DNA from: DASVXQ01 sp046727955
Lineage (GTDB): Bacteria; Actinomycetota; CALGFH01
Direction: 5' to 3'
DNA length: 37,023 bases
Assembly (NCBI GenBank): GCA_046727955.1
Contig: JBKPDO010000243.1
Coordinates: forward strand, 1-37,023
The position numbers and the translations under genes were made by a program. The notes below the pieces were generated by a model, which worked only from the letters and a program-made list of their open reading frames with translations, had not been told where the DNA came from and made no database searches. This document shows positions 15,076 through 22,019 of the stretch, piece after piece. The stretch's first letter is position 1; every line of letters starts with the position of its first letter.

Positions 15076-15249
15076 TCACTTGAAGCCCGTCATCGCGAGA
15101 AAAATGACCATGAGATGGCTCATTTTGTGCCATGCGGGCATGACGATCAACGTGGGCCTCGTGAGCAGCGGGTCGTCGAGCCAGTTCGGGCCGTGGACGC
15201 CGACCAGGCGCAGCAGGTCCTTGATGATCCCGCTGTCCGGCCCTAGGGC
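15076..15249 (-). pseudogene. Remnant of a carbohydrate ABC transporter permease (MalF/UgpA type)
   Basis: A minus-strand frame ending at TGA 15076-15078 reads DSGIIKDLLRLVGVHGPNWL, DDPLLTRPTLIVMPAWHKMS and HLMVIFLAMTGFK. This resembles the segment before the EAA loop in sugar permeases (family pattern: LLGLxGxxxxNWLGDPxxALPxLIxMSxWKxxGFxMVIFLAGLQ). It has no start: the frame is continuous with the end of ilvA past its stop. It is cut off just before the EAA motif. I read it as a degraded permease fragment beside the secreted glycoamylase-like gene. Confidence 0.55.
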
Positions 15250-15267
15250 GACTGAGGGGGATAGCCG

Positions 15268-16596
15268 TCAGCGGATCGGCTCGACCTTGTAGCCGAGTTG
15301 CTGGAGGTCGACGACGACTTCGTCGGAATGGATGGTGTTGCGCGTCTCGAGCGTGAGACGGACCTCGACCTGTTCCATGGCCAGATCAAGGCCGGAGCGG
15401 TGGTGCTCCACAGAAAGGACGTTCAGGCCGAGTCGGGCCACCTCGGCGGTGAGGGCGGCCAGCGCCCCGGGACGGTCGTCGAGGACGACCCGCAGGACCA
15501 CGTACCGGCCGGCGGTGGACAGCCCATGGTCGATCACCTTGATGAGCAGCAGCGGGTCCACGTTTCCGCCGGACAGCACGGCGACCACCGGACCGGTCCC
15601 CGGCACCTTGCCGCTGAGGATCGCGGCCAGCGCCACCGCACCGGCTGGCTCGACCACTGCCTTGGCGCGCTCCAGCAGCAGGAGCAAGGCCTGGCTGATC
15701 TCCTCCTCGGTCACGGTCACCAGGTCGTGGACATAGGCGCGGACGTGCGCCAGGGTGAGTGGGGAGGGCGTCTTCAGCGCGATGCCGTCGGCCATGGTGC
15801 TGACGCGCTTCAACCCGACGCAGTGGCCCGCGTCGAGCGACGCGCGCATGCAGGCTGCGCCGTCCGCCTCGACGCCGACGACGCGGACACCGGAGCGCAG
15901 CCCGGCGAGGCTCGCGGCGATGCCCGAGATCAGCCCGCCGCCGCCGACCGGGACCACGACCGTCTCGGCCTCGGGCGCCTCTTCGGCGAGCTCGAACCCG
16001 ATGGTCCCCTGACCCGCGATGATGAAGGGGTCGTCGAAGGGCGGCACGAACACCGCGCCCCGCTCGGTGGCGAACCGCTTGGCCGCGGCGATGCAGTCGT
16101 CGACCGACTCGCCCCCGAGCTTCACGGTGGCGCCGTAGCCACTGGTGGCGTCTACCTTGGGAAGCGGCGCGCTCGAGGGCATGAAGATGGTCGCGCGGTG
16201 CCCGGTCAGGGTCGCGGCCAGCGCCACACCCTGGGCGTGGTTGCCAGCCGACCCCGTCACCACCTCGGCGCCCGGCTCCAGCCGGGAGATGCGGTTGTAG
16301 GCGCCACGGATCTTGAACGAGCCAGTGCGCTGGAGGTGCTCCGGCTTGAGCAGGATGGAGCGCCCGGCGAGCCGGCTCAGCGTCTCGGATCCGTCCACCC
16401 GCGTCGGCCGCAGCACACCCGCGATACGCTCGCGGGCCTCGCGCACGTCGTCCAGCGTGACCAGCTCCGGTTCGAGGTCCGGCTGGTCGTGCTCCGGCGC
16501 ACGCTCCCGCATGCTGACGACGATACCGCCCGCGTGCCCATGCTGAAAGGACTCCAGCCGCTGCGGGCCCTGCCGCCGGGTGAGTGTCCCGCTCAT
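15268..16596 (-). CDS. ilvA: Threonine ammonia-lyase (threonine dehydratase) with ACT-like domain
   Basis: This 442-aa PLP enzyme converts threonine to 2-oxobutanoate, the isoleucine precursor. The PLP-binding Lys95 lies in GSFKIRGAYN; the phosphate loop is GSAGNHAQG and the C-terminal glycine loop is PVGGGGLISG. A single ACT-like domain follows (VVLRVVLDDRPGALAALTAE, then VARLGLNVLSVEHHR), as in the shorter TdcB-like or actinobacterial forms rather than the two-domain E. coli IlvA. ATG 16596 overlaps the upstream kinase stop as ATGA; ATG 16512 would give the more usual length of 414 aa. With cimA in the same window, the organism has two routes to 2-oxobutanoate. Confidence 0.9.
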   Translation of the reverse strand: MSGTLTRRQGPQRLESFQHGHAGGIVVSMRERAPEHDQPDLEPELVTLDDVREARERIAGVLRPTRVDGSETLSRLAGRSILLKPEHLQRTGSFKIRGAYNRISRLEPGAEVVTGSAGNHAQGVALAATLTGHRATIFMPSSAPLPKVDATSGYGATVKLGGESVDDCIAAAKRFATERGAVFVPPFDDPFIIAGQGTIGFELAEEAPEAETVVVPVGGGGLISGIAASLAGLRSGVRVVGVEADGAACMRASLDAGHCVGLKRVSTMADGIALKTPSPLTLAHVRAYVHDLVTVTEEEISQALLLLLERAKAVVEPAGAVALAAILSGKVPGTGPVVAVLSGGNVDPLLLIKVIDHGLSTAGRYVVLRVVLDDRPGALAALTAEVARLGLNVLSVEHHRSGLDLAMEQVEVRLTLETRNTIHSDEVVVDLQQLGYKVEPIR

Positions 16597-17582
16597 GTGC
16601 GGCTGCTGCCGTTGCCGTTCGAGCGGTGACCGTTCGAGCGGTGACCGTTCGAGCCGTTGCCGTTGGAGCGGTGGTTGCTCGAGCCATTGGCGTGGCCGCT
16701 GCCCAGCACCGGGAAGTCCGGGAGCTGGACGGGCAGCCACAGGCCGAACACGGCACCGCCACCGTCGCGGTCGCGGCACCACAGCCGCCCCCCGCTGTCC
16801 TGCGCGAACTTGCGCACCAGCGGTAGGCCCACGCCCTGGCCGGGGCGCCGGCTGGCAGCCGCCTTGCCAAATCCTGGACCCTGGTCGGCCACCAGCACCT
16901 CGATGCCAGCCTGCCGGCGGCTCACGGACAGGCGCACGAACACCTCGACCGGACGGCCGGCGCCGCAGGTGGCGGCGTTGTCCATCAGGTTCTCCAGCGC
17001 CTGGCGGAGCATGGTGGGATTGGTGCGCAGCCGCAGCGGCCGCCGCGACCCTTGCACGGTGACCTGGCTGTGCCGTGCCAGGCCGACGGTCTGGGCGGCG
17101 GACCTGGCGACCTCGAGCACGTCGACCTCGTCGCGCGCCTGCCGCTTGCCGGGCCCGAGCATCGCGTCCTCGAGCTCCTCGAGATCGTGCAGCTCGCGAA
17201 CGAGCAGGTGGACGAGCCGGTCGATGTCGTCTTCGCTGCCGTTGCGCATCTCGATCGCCTCGCTCAGGACGCGCAATGCGGCGAGCCGGCGCCGCAGCTC
17301 GTGGGCGAACGTCACGTTCGGGCCAGACTGGCCGTTGCCACCGGCTGGGCCGGAGGCTCGGGACGAGCGCGTCTGTGCAGAGTTGACGGGCGGCGCCTCA
17401 AGGGGGCCGATGGCGGGCAGGCGCAGGCGGCGCCAGGCATGCCCGAGCGCGAGGACCTGAAGCCCGACGGCGAGGGCGGCGGCCGCGGGCGCAAGCAGCG
17501 GCTCCATGCCTCGTCGCATGGCTCGCGACAGTGCTGACGCGCCGCCCGGCGGGGTGGGGCCGAATGGTGTCGAAGGATGCAC
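16593..17582 (-). CDS. Sensor histidine kinase-like protein with Asn/Ser/Gly/His-repeat tail (orphan)
   Basis: The 329-aa protein has one N-terminal membrane segment (about residues 28-48, PLLAPAAAALAVGLQVLALG). Its H box is VTFAHELRRRLAALRVL, followed by a dimerisation helix and an HATPase domain with N box LENLMDNAATCG, G1 VADQGPGFG and G2 GQGVGLPLVRKFA. It ends in a low-complexity tail of Ser-Asn-Gly/His-Arg repeats encoded by 15-bp units. GTG 17582 follows AGGAGGG at good spacing. No response regulator is adjacent. It lies between a surface-protein gene (80-bp gap) and ilvA (4-bp overlap), an unusual combination. The extreme H-box context should be checked for true kinase activity. Confidence 0.85.
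   Translation of the reverse strand: MHPSTPFGPTPPGGASALSRAMRRGMEPLLAPAAAALAVGLQVLALGHAWRRLRLPAIGPLEAPPVNSAQTRSSRASGPAGGNGQSGPNVTFAHELRRRLAALRVLSEAIEMRNGSEDDIDRLVHLLVRELHDLEELEDAMLGPGKRQARDEVDVLEVARSAAQTVGLARHSQVTVQGSRRPLRLRTNPTMLRQALENLMDNAATCGAGRPVEVFVRLSVSRRQAGIEVLVADQGPGFGKAAASRRPGQGVGLPLVRKFAQDSGGRLWCRDRDGGGAVFGLWLPVQLPDFPVLGSGHANGSSNHRSNGNGSNGHRSNGHRSNGNGSSRT
16617..16691. repeat. 15-bp tandem repeat x5 at the kinase C-terminus
   Basis: Five contiguous 15-bp units run from 16617 to 16691. The first two are identical (GTTCGAGCGGTGACC), and the next three diverge (for example GTTCGAGCCGTTGCC). The unit is five codons and encodes the Ser-Asn-Gly-His-Arg-type tail, so copy-number change lengthens or shortens the tail without a frameshift. 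Confidence 0.9.
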
Positions 17583-17662
17583 TGGAGATTCCCTCCTGGA
17601 CAGATGGCGCGGGATCAGGACGATCAGGCGCCAAAGGACGCAAGCAACCGTCGGAGGGAGCG

Positions 17663-19108
17663 CTATCCAGGGAGCGCGAGCGGCTGCAGGGAGCGTGAGT
17701 AGCCGCTGGGTTGCAGCCGTCCGGACATGCCGAGCGGGCGCAGGAAGAGGATCAGCAGAGCCCCGCCGAGGACGGCGCTGGCGCTGCCGCCCTTGCCGTG
17801 CCCATGTGAGCTGCTGCTGACGGAGGAGCCATTACCGCCGCTGCCACCGCCGCCCTGCTCGGCCGGAGCGGATGGCAGCGGGGTCGGCACGGGCAGAGAT
17901 GCGGGCACGGGCGCCGGCACCGGCGGCTTGGGTCCACCGGGATCCTTCTGGGAGTCGTTGCCGGAGTGCCCAACCAGGTCGCGGACGTGCTGCAGCACCG
18001 CCGACAGGCCGCTGCGGAGGCCGGACCCGGGGGACGAGATCGCGCGCGCGACCGCCAGTCCCTGTTGCAACAGGTTGTTGAGCCGCTGGACCACCGCGAT
18101 CGGGCCGATGATCTGGGGCGCGAGGGGCGTCAGCGGGGGTGGGCCGATCAGGAGTGGGGTCGCGGCGGTGACCGGCGGGACGGCTAGGAGCACGGTGGCG
18201 ACCGTGGCGGCGCCAGGATCGGTGGGGGTGGTGGCTCCGGAGGTCGTCGTGGCCGCGGTGGTGGTGGTGGTGGTGGTGGTGGCGGCGGCGGTGGCGGCGG
18301 CGGCGGTGACCGTGGTGTCGGTAGTGGTCGTCGAGTCCGTGCTCGTCCCCGTGGCCGCTGCCGTCGTGGAGTCGGTGGTCGCAGTGCTGTCGGTGCTGGT
18401 GGTGCTGGTGGCCGGCGCCGAGTCAGTGGCCGGCGCCGAATCGGTGGTCGCAGTGCTGTCAGTGCTGGTGGTGCTGGTGGCCGGCGTCGAGTCGGTGGTC
18501 GGAGCCGGCTGGGTGGTCTTTGTCCCCTCCGTCGTGGGCTGGGCGGCGCCGTCGGACGGCGGAGTGCTGGTGCTCCCAGAGGCCGGGGTCGTCGAGGTCG
18601 AGCCGTCCGGCGAGGTCGCGACCGGGTCTGACACCGGAGGCTGGTCCGATGGCGCCGGGTCCGAAGGCGCCGGATCAGACGCAACGGGCGGGTCCGAGGC
18701 CGGCTGACCCGACGGGGCCGGGTCGGAGGGCGCGGGGTCGGAGGGCGCCGGGTCCGAAGGCACCGGGTCGGATGGGGCCGGGTCCGACGAAGCGGGCTGG
18801 TCCGATCCGCTGGCGCTCTTGTCGCCGTTACCGTGTGTCTTGCCGGCGGAGCCGCTTTGCCCGTTGTGGGACGCTTCGCTGGAGGCGAATGGCGGACGCA
18901 CCGAGGGGCCGGACCCCTCGTCCGAGGAGCCGGCTCCAGCGCTCCCGTGCGCCTGACTCACCGCTTCGTGCTGTGGGCCAAAGGACCCGGAGTCAGCCGC
19001 CTGCGCATGCTGGGACAGAACCAGCACGAACGCCAGCGACACGACGCCGAGTAGCCCGAGGCGAATGGCCAAGCGCCAGGCCGGAAGGAATCCTGGCGCG
19101 TCAGTCAA
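17663..19108 (-). CDS. Secreted/surface Thr-Ser-Pro-rich low-complexity protein
   Basis: The 481-aa protein starts with a signal peptide (LAIRLGLLGVVSLAFVLVLS, then QHAQAAD). A Ser-Asp-Pro-Ala-Pro repeat region follows (about 95-165). A Thr/Ser/Ala stalk (about 165-300) holds TSTDSTATTDS repeats and a run of Thr from GGT-type trinucleotides near 18260-18300. A more ordinary region (LLIGPPPLTPLAPQIIGPIA, LQQGLAVARAIS) and a Gly/Ser stretch then lead to a C-terminal hydrophobic helix (ASAVLGGALLILFLRPLG). It looks like a membrane- or wall-anchored stalk protein. TTG 19108 is preceded by AAGGA. It is the first gene before the orphan kinase. No enzymatic domain is recognised. Confidence 0.7.
   Translation of the reverse strand: MTDAPGFLPAWRLAIRLGLLGVVSLAFVLVLSQHAQAADSGSFGPQHEAVSQAHGSAGAGSSDEGSGPSVRPPFASSEASHNGQSGSAGKTHGNGDKSASGSDQPASSDPAPSDPVPSDPAPSDPAPSDPAPSGQPASDPPVASDPAPSDPAPSDQPPVSDPVATSPDGSTSTTPASGSTSTPPSDGAAQPTTEGTKTTQPAPTTDSTPATSTTSTDSTATTDSAPATDSAPATSTTSTDSTATTDSTTAAATGTSTDSTTTTDTTVTAAAATAAATTTTTTTTAATTTSGATTPTDPGAATVATVLLAVPPVTAATPLLIGPPPLTPLAPQIIGPIAVVQRLNNLLQQGLAVARAISSPGSGLRSGLSAVLQHVRDLVGHSGNDSQKDPGGPKPPVPAPVPASLPVPTPLPSAPAEQGGGGSGGNGSSVSSSSHGHGKGGSASAVLGGALLILFLRPLGMSGRLQPSGYSRSLQPLALPG
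18372..18491. repeat. 51-bp in-frame duplication in the surface protein stalk
   Basis: Two near-identical 51-bp copies (18372-18422 and 18441-18491) are separated by an 18-bp degenerate piece of the same unit. All lengths are multiples of three. They encode the repeated Asp-Ser-Thr-Ala / Thr-Ser-Thr-Thr-Ser blocks of the stalk. Confidence 0.9.
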
Positions 19109-19204
19109 ATCGTCCGTTCCTTACCCCCCGCTTGCTTCCCCCAATGGCCCGATCCTCCCACTACTGATCGGCCCGTGCACGCAATCTACCCTGAAGTACT
19201 GGGG

Positions 19205-19232
19205 AGAGTAAGTGGAGTTTCCGATACATCAA
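19205..19232 (-). promoter_or_regulatory. Possible promoter of the surface protein gene
   Basis: On the minus strand TTGATG (19227-19232) and TACTCT (19205-19210) are 16 bp apart. This would place the start near 19198, leaving a leader of about 90 nt before TTG 19108. A GC-rich imperfect palindrome (GGCCGATC ... GATCGGGCC, 19148-19175) lies in the leader. This is a weak match, chosen because the region is AT-rich relative to its surroundings. Confidence 0.3.
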
Positions 19233-19233
19233 G

Positions 19234-19308
19234 CTAACGAGACGGTTTCGGCGGCCGATTCGGTTCACTAGATGAAACAAGGATACTGCGCCGGCCGCCT
19301 CTGGTCAT
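19234..19308 (-). CDS. Small ORF coupled to the cimA stop (24 aa)
   Basis: ATG 19308 overlaps the cimA stop codon (ATGA) and is preceded by GGAGG five nucleotides upstream. It encodes a 24-aa basic peptide beginning MTRGGRRSILVSSSEPN. Strong SD and ATGA coupling support translation, but the length and lack of a family make function unknown. It may be fortuitous. Confidence 0.25.
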   Translation of the reverse strand: MTRGGRRSILVSSSEPNRPPKPSR

Positions 19309-20984
19309 CCTGTCCTCCTCGCCAGCGCCGGGAGCGACCGGCGTAGCAGCCCGTACTGAATGCCGTCGGCCAGTGCCTCCCACGAGGCCGTCACGATGTC
19401 GTCCGAGACGCCGACGGTGGTCCACTCGTCCTCTTGGTCGGCCGACGTCACCAGCACCCGCGTGACCGCCCTTGTGCCGGCGCGCCCGTCCAGGATGCGG
19501 ACTTTGTAGTCGACCAGACGCACCGACTCGACCTCCGGGTACAGGTCCGCCAGCGCGCGGCGGAGAGCCTGGTCCAGCGCATGCACCGGCCCGACGCCCT
19601 CTCCCACCTCGACAACGCGCTCGCCCTTGACCCGCAGCCGCACCGTCGCCTCCGACAGGTCGCCGCCGTCCGGTCGCCGCTCCACCGTCACGCGGTAGCC
19701 CTCCAGGTCGAAGGGCGGCTCGAGCTGGCCTGCCTCGCGCCGGACCAGCAGCTCGAAGGAGGCGTCGGCCGCCTCGAAGGCGTAGCCGCGGTGCTCCAGC
19801 TCCTTGACCCGCTCGAGCACGCACGCGCCGAGATCGTCGTTCGCCTCCAAGTCGAGGCCGAGCTCTGTCGCCTTGGCGAGCACGTTGGAACGCCCGGCCA
19901 GCTCGCTGACCAGCACTTGTGCGCGGTTTCCCACGGTCGCGGGATCCACGTGCGCGTACGCGTCGGGCCGGCGGACGATCGCCGAGGCGTGCAGCCCCGC
20001 CTTGGTGGCAAAGGCGCTGGAGCCGACGTACGGCTGGCGCCCGTCGGGCGTCAGGTTGGCCAGCTCAGCGATGGCGTGGGCGGTGGAGGTGAGGGCGGCG
20101 AGGCGGCCGGCCGGCAGCATGCGCCGGTCCTCCTTGAGCTCCAGGTCGGCAATGATCGCGAACAGGTCGGCGTTGCCGCAGCGCTCGCCGTAGCCGTTGG
20201 CGGCGCCCTGCACGTGACTGGCGCCGGCCTGGACCGCCGCCAGGGTGCTCGCCACGGCGCAGGCCGTGTCGTTGTGGCAGTGGATCCCGACCCGGACGCC
20301 TGGCAGCTCGCGGACGACCTCGGCGACGACCCGCGACACCGTCGCCGGCAGCATGCCGCCGTTGGTGTCGCACAGCACCACCGTGTCGGCGCCGGCCTCC
20401 GCGGCCACGCGCACCACCTCGAGGGCGTAGGCGGGGTCGTCGGCGTACCCGTCGAAGAAGTGCTCGGCGTCGAACGCCACCCGCGCTCCAGATGAGACCA
20501 GGTAGCGGATCGAGTCGGTCACCATCACCAGGTTCTCGTCGAAGCTGGTCCGCAGCGCCTCGGTGACGTGCAGGGTCCAGGACTTGCCGACCAGGGCGAC
20601 CACCGGCGCGCCCGAGGAGACCAGGGCGGCGAGGTTGGGGTCGTCGTCGGTGCCGCGTCGAGGCCGCCGCGTCGCGCCGAAGGCCGACAGCACCGCGTGC
20701 CGCAGCTCGAGGTCGCGGACGCGCCGGAAATACTCGGCGTCCTTGGGGTTGGAGCCGGGCCAACCGCCCTCGATCACGTCCACGCCGAGGTCGTCGAGGA
20801 GCTGGGTCACACGGAGCTTGTCGGCGACGGTGAAGCTCAGCCCGACCTGTTGCGCCCCGTCCCGCAGCGTGGTGTCGTAGGTCTCCACCGCGGCGGGCGG
20901 GACGCCGTCGAGCCGAGGGCGGTCACGGCCGGGCACGTTGCCGGGTACGTTGACGGGCACGTCGACGGGCACGTTGACGGTCAC
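19305..20984 (-). CDS. cimA: (R)-citramalate synthase
   Basis: This 559-aa enzyme condenses pyruvate with acetyl-CoA to citramalate, the first step of the threonine-independent route to 2-oxobutanoate and isoleucine. The DRE-TIM catalytic domain starts at VETYDTTLRDGAQQVGLSF and shows DVIEGGWPGSNPKDAEYF, VLCDTNGGMLPATV, the metal-binding GIHCHNDTACAVA, and GAANGYGERCGNADL. The EGGWPGSNPKD form is typical of CimA rather than LeuA. A C-terminal LeuA-type allosteric domain is present. GTG 20984 follows GGAGGG. The N-terminus carries a repeated Val-Asn-Val-Pro stretch from 12-bp repeats. It is the last large gene of the BCAA run, downstream of ilvE. Confidence 0.93.
   Translation of the reverse strand: MTVNVPVDVPVNVPGNVPGRDRPRLDGVPPAAVETYDTTLRDGAQQVGLSFTVADKLRVTQLLDDLGVDVIEGGWPGSNPKDAEYFRRVRDLELRHAVLSAFGATRRPRRGTDDDPNLAALVSSGAPVVALVGKSWTLHVTEALRTSFDENLVMVTDSIRYLVSSGARVAFDAEHFFDGYADDPAYALEVVRVAAEAGADTVVLCDTNGGMLPATVSRVVAEVVRELPGVRVGIHCHNDTACAVASTLAAVQAGASHVQGAANGYGERCGNADLFAIIADLELKEDRRMLPAGRLAALTSTAHAIAELANLTPDGRQPYVGSSAFATKAGLHASAIVRRPDAYAHVDPATVGNRAQVLVSELAGRSNVLAKATELGLDLEANDDLGACVLERVKELEHRGYAFEAADASFELLVRREAGQLEPPFDLEGYRVTVERRPDGGDLSEATVRLRVKGERVVEVGEGVGPVHALDQALRRALADLYPEVESVRLVDYKVRILDGRAGTRAVTRVLVTSADQEDEWTTVGVSDDIVTASWEALADGIQYGLLRRSLPALARRTG
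20931..20978. repeat. 12-bp tandem repeat x4 at the cimA 5' end
   Basis: Four contiguous 12-bp units (GGGCACGTTGCC, GGGTACGTTGAC, GGGCACGTCGAC, GGGCACGTTGAC on the plus strand) encode the repeated VNVP/VDVP/GNVP residues 2-18 of CimA, ahead of the conserved domain. They are multiples of four codons and tolerated as an N-terminal tail. Confidence 0.92.
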
Positions 20985-21017
20985 GAGTGCTTCCCTCCAG
21001 ATGGCAGCGCGAAAGAT

Positions 21018-21050
21018 GGACCGGCGGACCGCCGCCGGCGATACGGTCCA
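21018..21050. promoter_or_regulatory. Strong hairpin between ilvE and cimA
   Basis: CCGGCGG (21021-21027) pairs with CCGCCGG (21032-21038) around ACCG. Outer arms TGGACC (21018-21023) and GGTCCA (21045-21050) offer an alternative, larger stem. There is no T-run, so it may act in mRNA processing or attenuated read-through rather than termination. Confidence 0.45.
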
Positions 21051-21086
21051 GAGGGATGCGGGAGGTGGGCTCGGCGACCGCCGACC

Positions 21087-22004
21087 CTAGCCGACCGGCT
21101 CGAGCCAGTCGCGGTAGCGCTCGTCCCTGCCGCGGGAGGCGGCCACGAAGACCTCCTGCACCCGGCGGGTAATCGGACCCGGGTCGCCGAGGACCCGGTC
21201 ATCCACCTCCCGGATCGGCACGACCTCCGCGGCCGTGCCCGTGAAGAACGCCTCGTCGGCCAGGTACAGGTCGGTGCGGACCAGGTCGGCCTCCTGCACC
21301 GGGATGCCCGCGTCGACCGCGATCCGCATGATGCTGTCACGGGTGATGCCCGCCAGGCAGCCGGCCGCCAGCGGCGGGGTGACCAGCGTGCCGTCGCGCA
21401 CGACGAAGAGGTTCTCGCCGGAGCCGTCGCTCACGTGGCCGTGGGGGTTGAGCATGATGCCCTCGTCGTAGCCGGCCTTGAGCGCCTCGGCCTTGGCCAG
21501 CGACGAGTTTAGGTACTGGCCGGTCGCCTTGGCCGCCGGCGGGATGATGTTGGGGTCCAGCCGCCGCCAGGAGCTGACCTTCGCCCGCACCCCTGTCTCG
21601 AACGCCTCCTCGCCGAGATAGGCGCCCCACGGCCAGCAGGCGATCGCCATGCTGACGCTGCTGGTCAGCGGGTTCAGCCCCATCTCCCCGTAGCCGAGGT
21701 ACACCACCGGGCGGATGTAGCACTCGCGCACCTCGTTCATGGCGACCAGGTCCTTAGTGACCTTGATGGCGCCCTCGAGCGAGATGGGCGGCTCCATGTG
21801 GTAGATCTTCGCGCTCCGGTAGAGTCGCTTCATGTGGTCGGTGAGCCGGAAGACCGCCGGGCCACGGGGGGTGTCGTAGGCGCGGATGCCCTCGAACACG
21901 CCCCAGCCGTAGTGCAGGGACGGGGTGAGGACGTGGATGGTCGCCTTGTCCCAGTCGACGTATTCGCCGTCCATCCAGATCTTGCTGGTCGCCTCGATCG
22001 GCAT
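21087..22004 (-). CDS. ilvE: Branched-chain amino acid aminotransferase
   Basis: This 305-aa fold-type IV PLP aminotransferase carries out the last step of Ile, Val and Leu synthesis. The N-terminal signature is KIWMDGEYVDWDKATIHVLT with LHYGWGVFEGIRAY; the PLP Lys lies in PPAAKATGQYLNSSLAKAEA. DEGIMLNPHGHVSDGSGENLF and GITRDSIMRIA are typical of the bacterial short form. ATG 22004 is preceded by an overlapping AGGAGGTCAGGAG. It starts 15 bp after leuB and is co-transcribed with it. Confidence 0.96.
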   Translation of the reverse strand: MPIEATSKIWMDGEYVDWDKATIHVLTPSLHYGWGVFEGIRAYDTPRGPAVFRLTDHMKRLYRSAKIYHMEPPISLEGAIKVTKDLVAMNEVRECYIRPVVYLGYGEMGLNPLTSSVSMAIACWPWGAYLGEEAFETGVRAKVSSWRRLDPNIIPPAAKATGQYLNSSLAKAEALKAGYDEGIMLNPHGHVSDGSGENLFVVRDGTLVTPPLAAGCLAGITRDSIMRIAVDAGIPVQEADLVRTDLYLADEAFFTGTAAEVVPIREVDDRVLGDPGPITRRVQEVFVAASRGRDERYRDWLEPVG

Positions 22005-22019
22005 GGTTCTCCTGACCTC

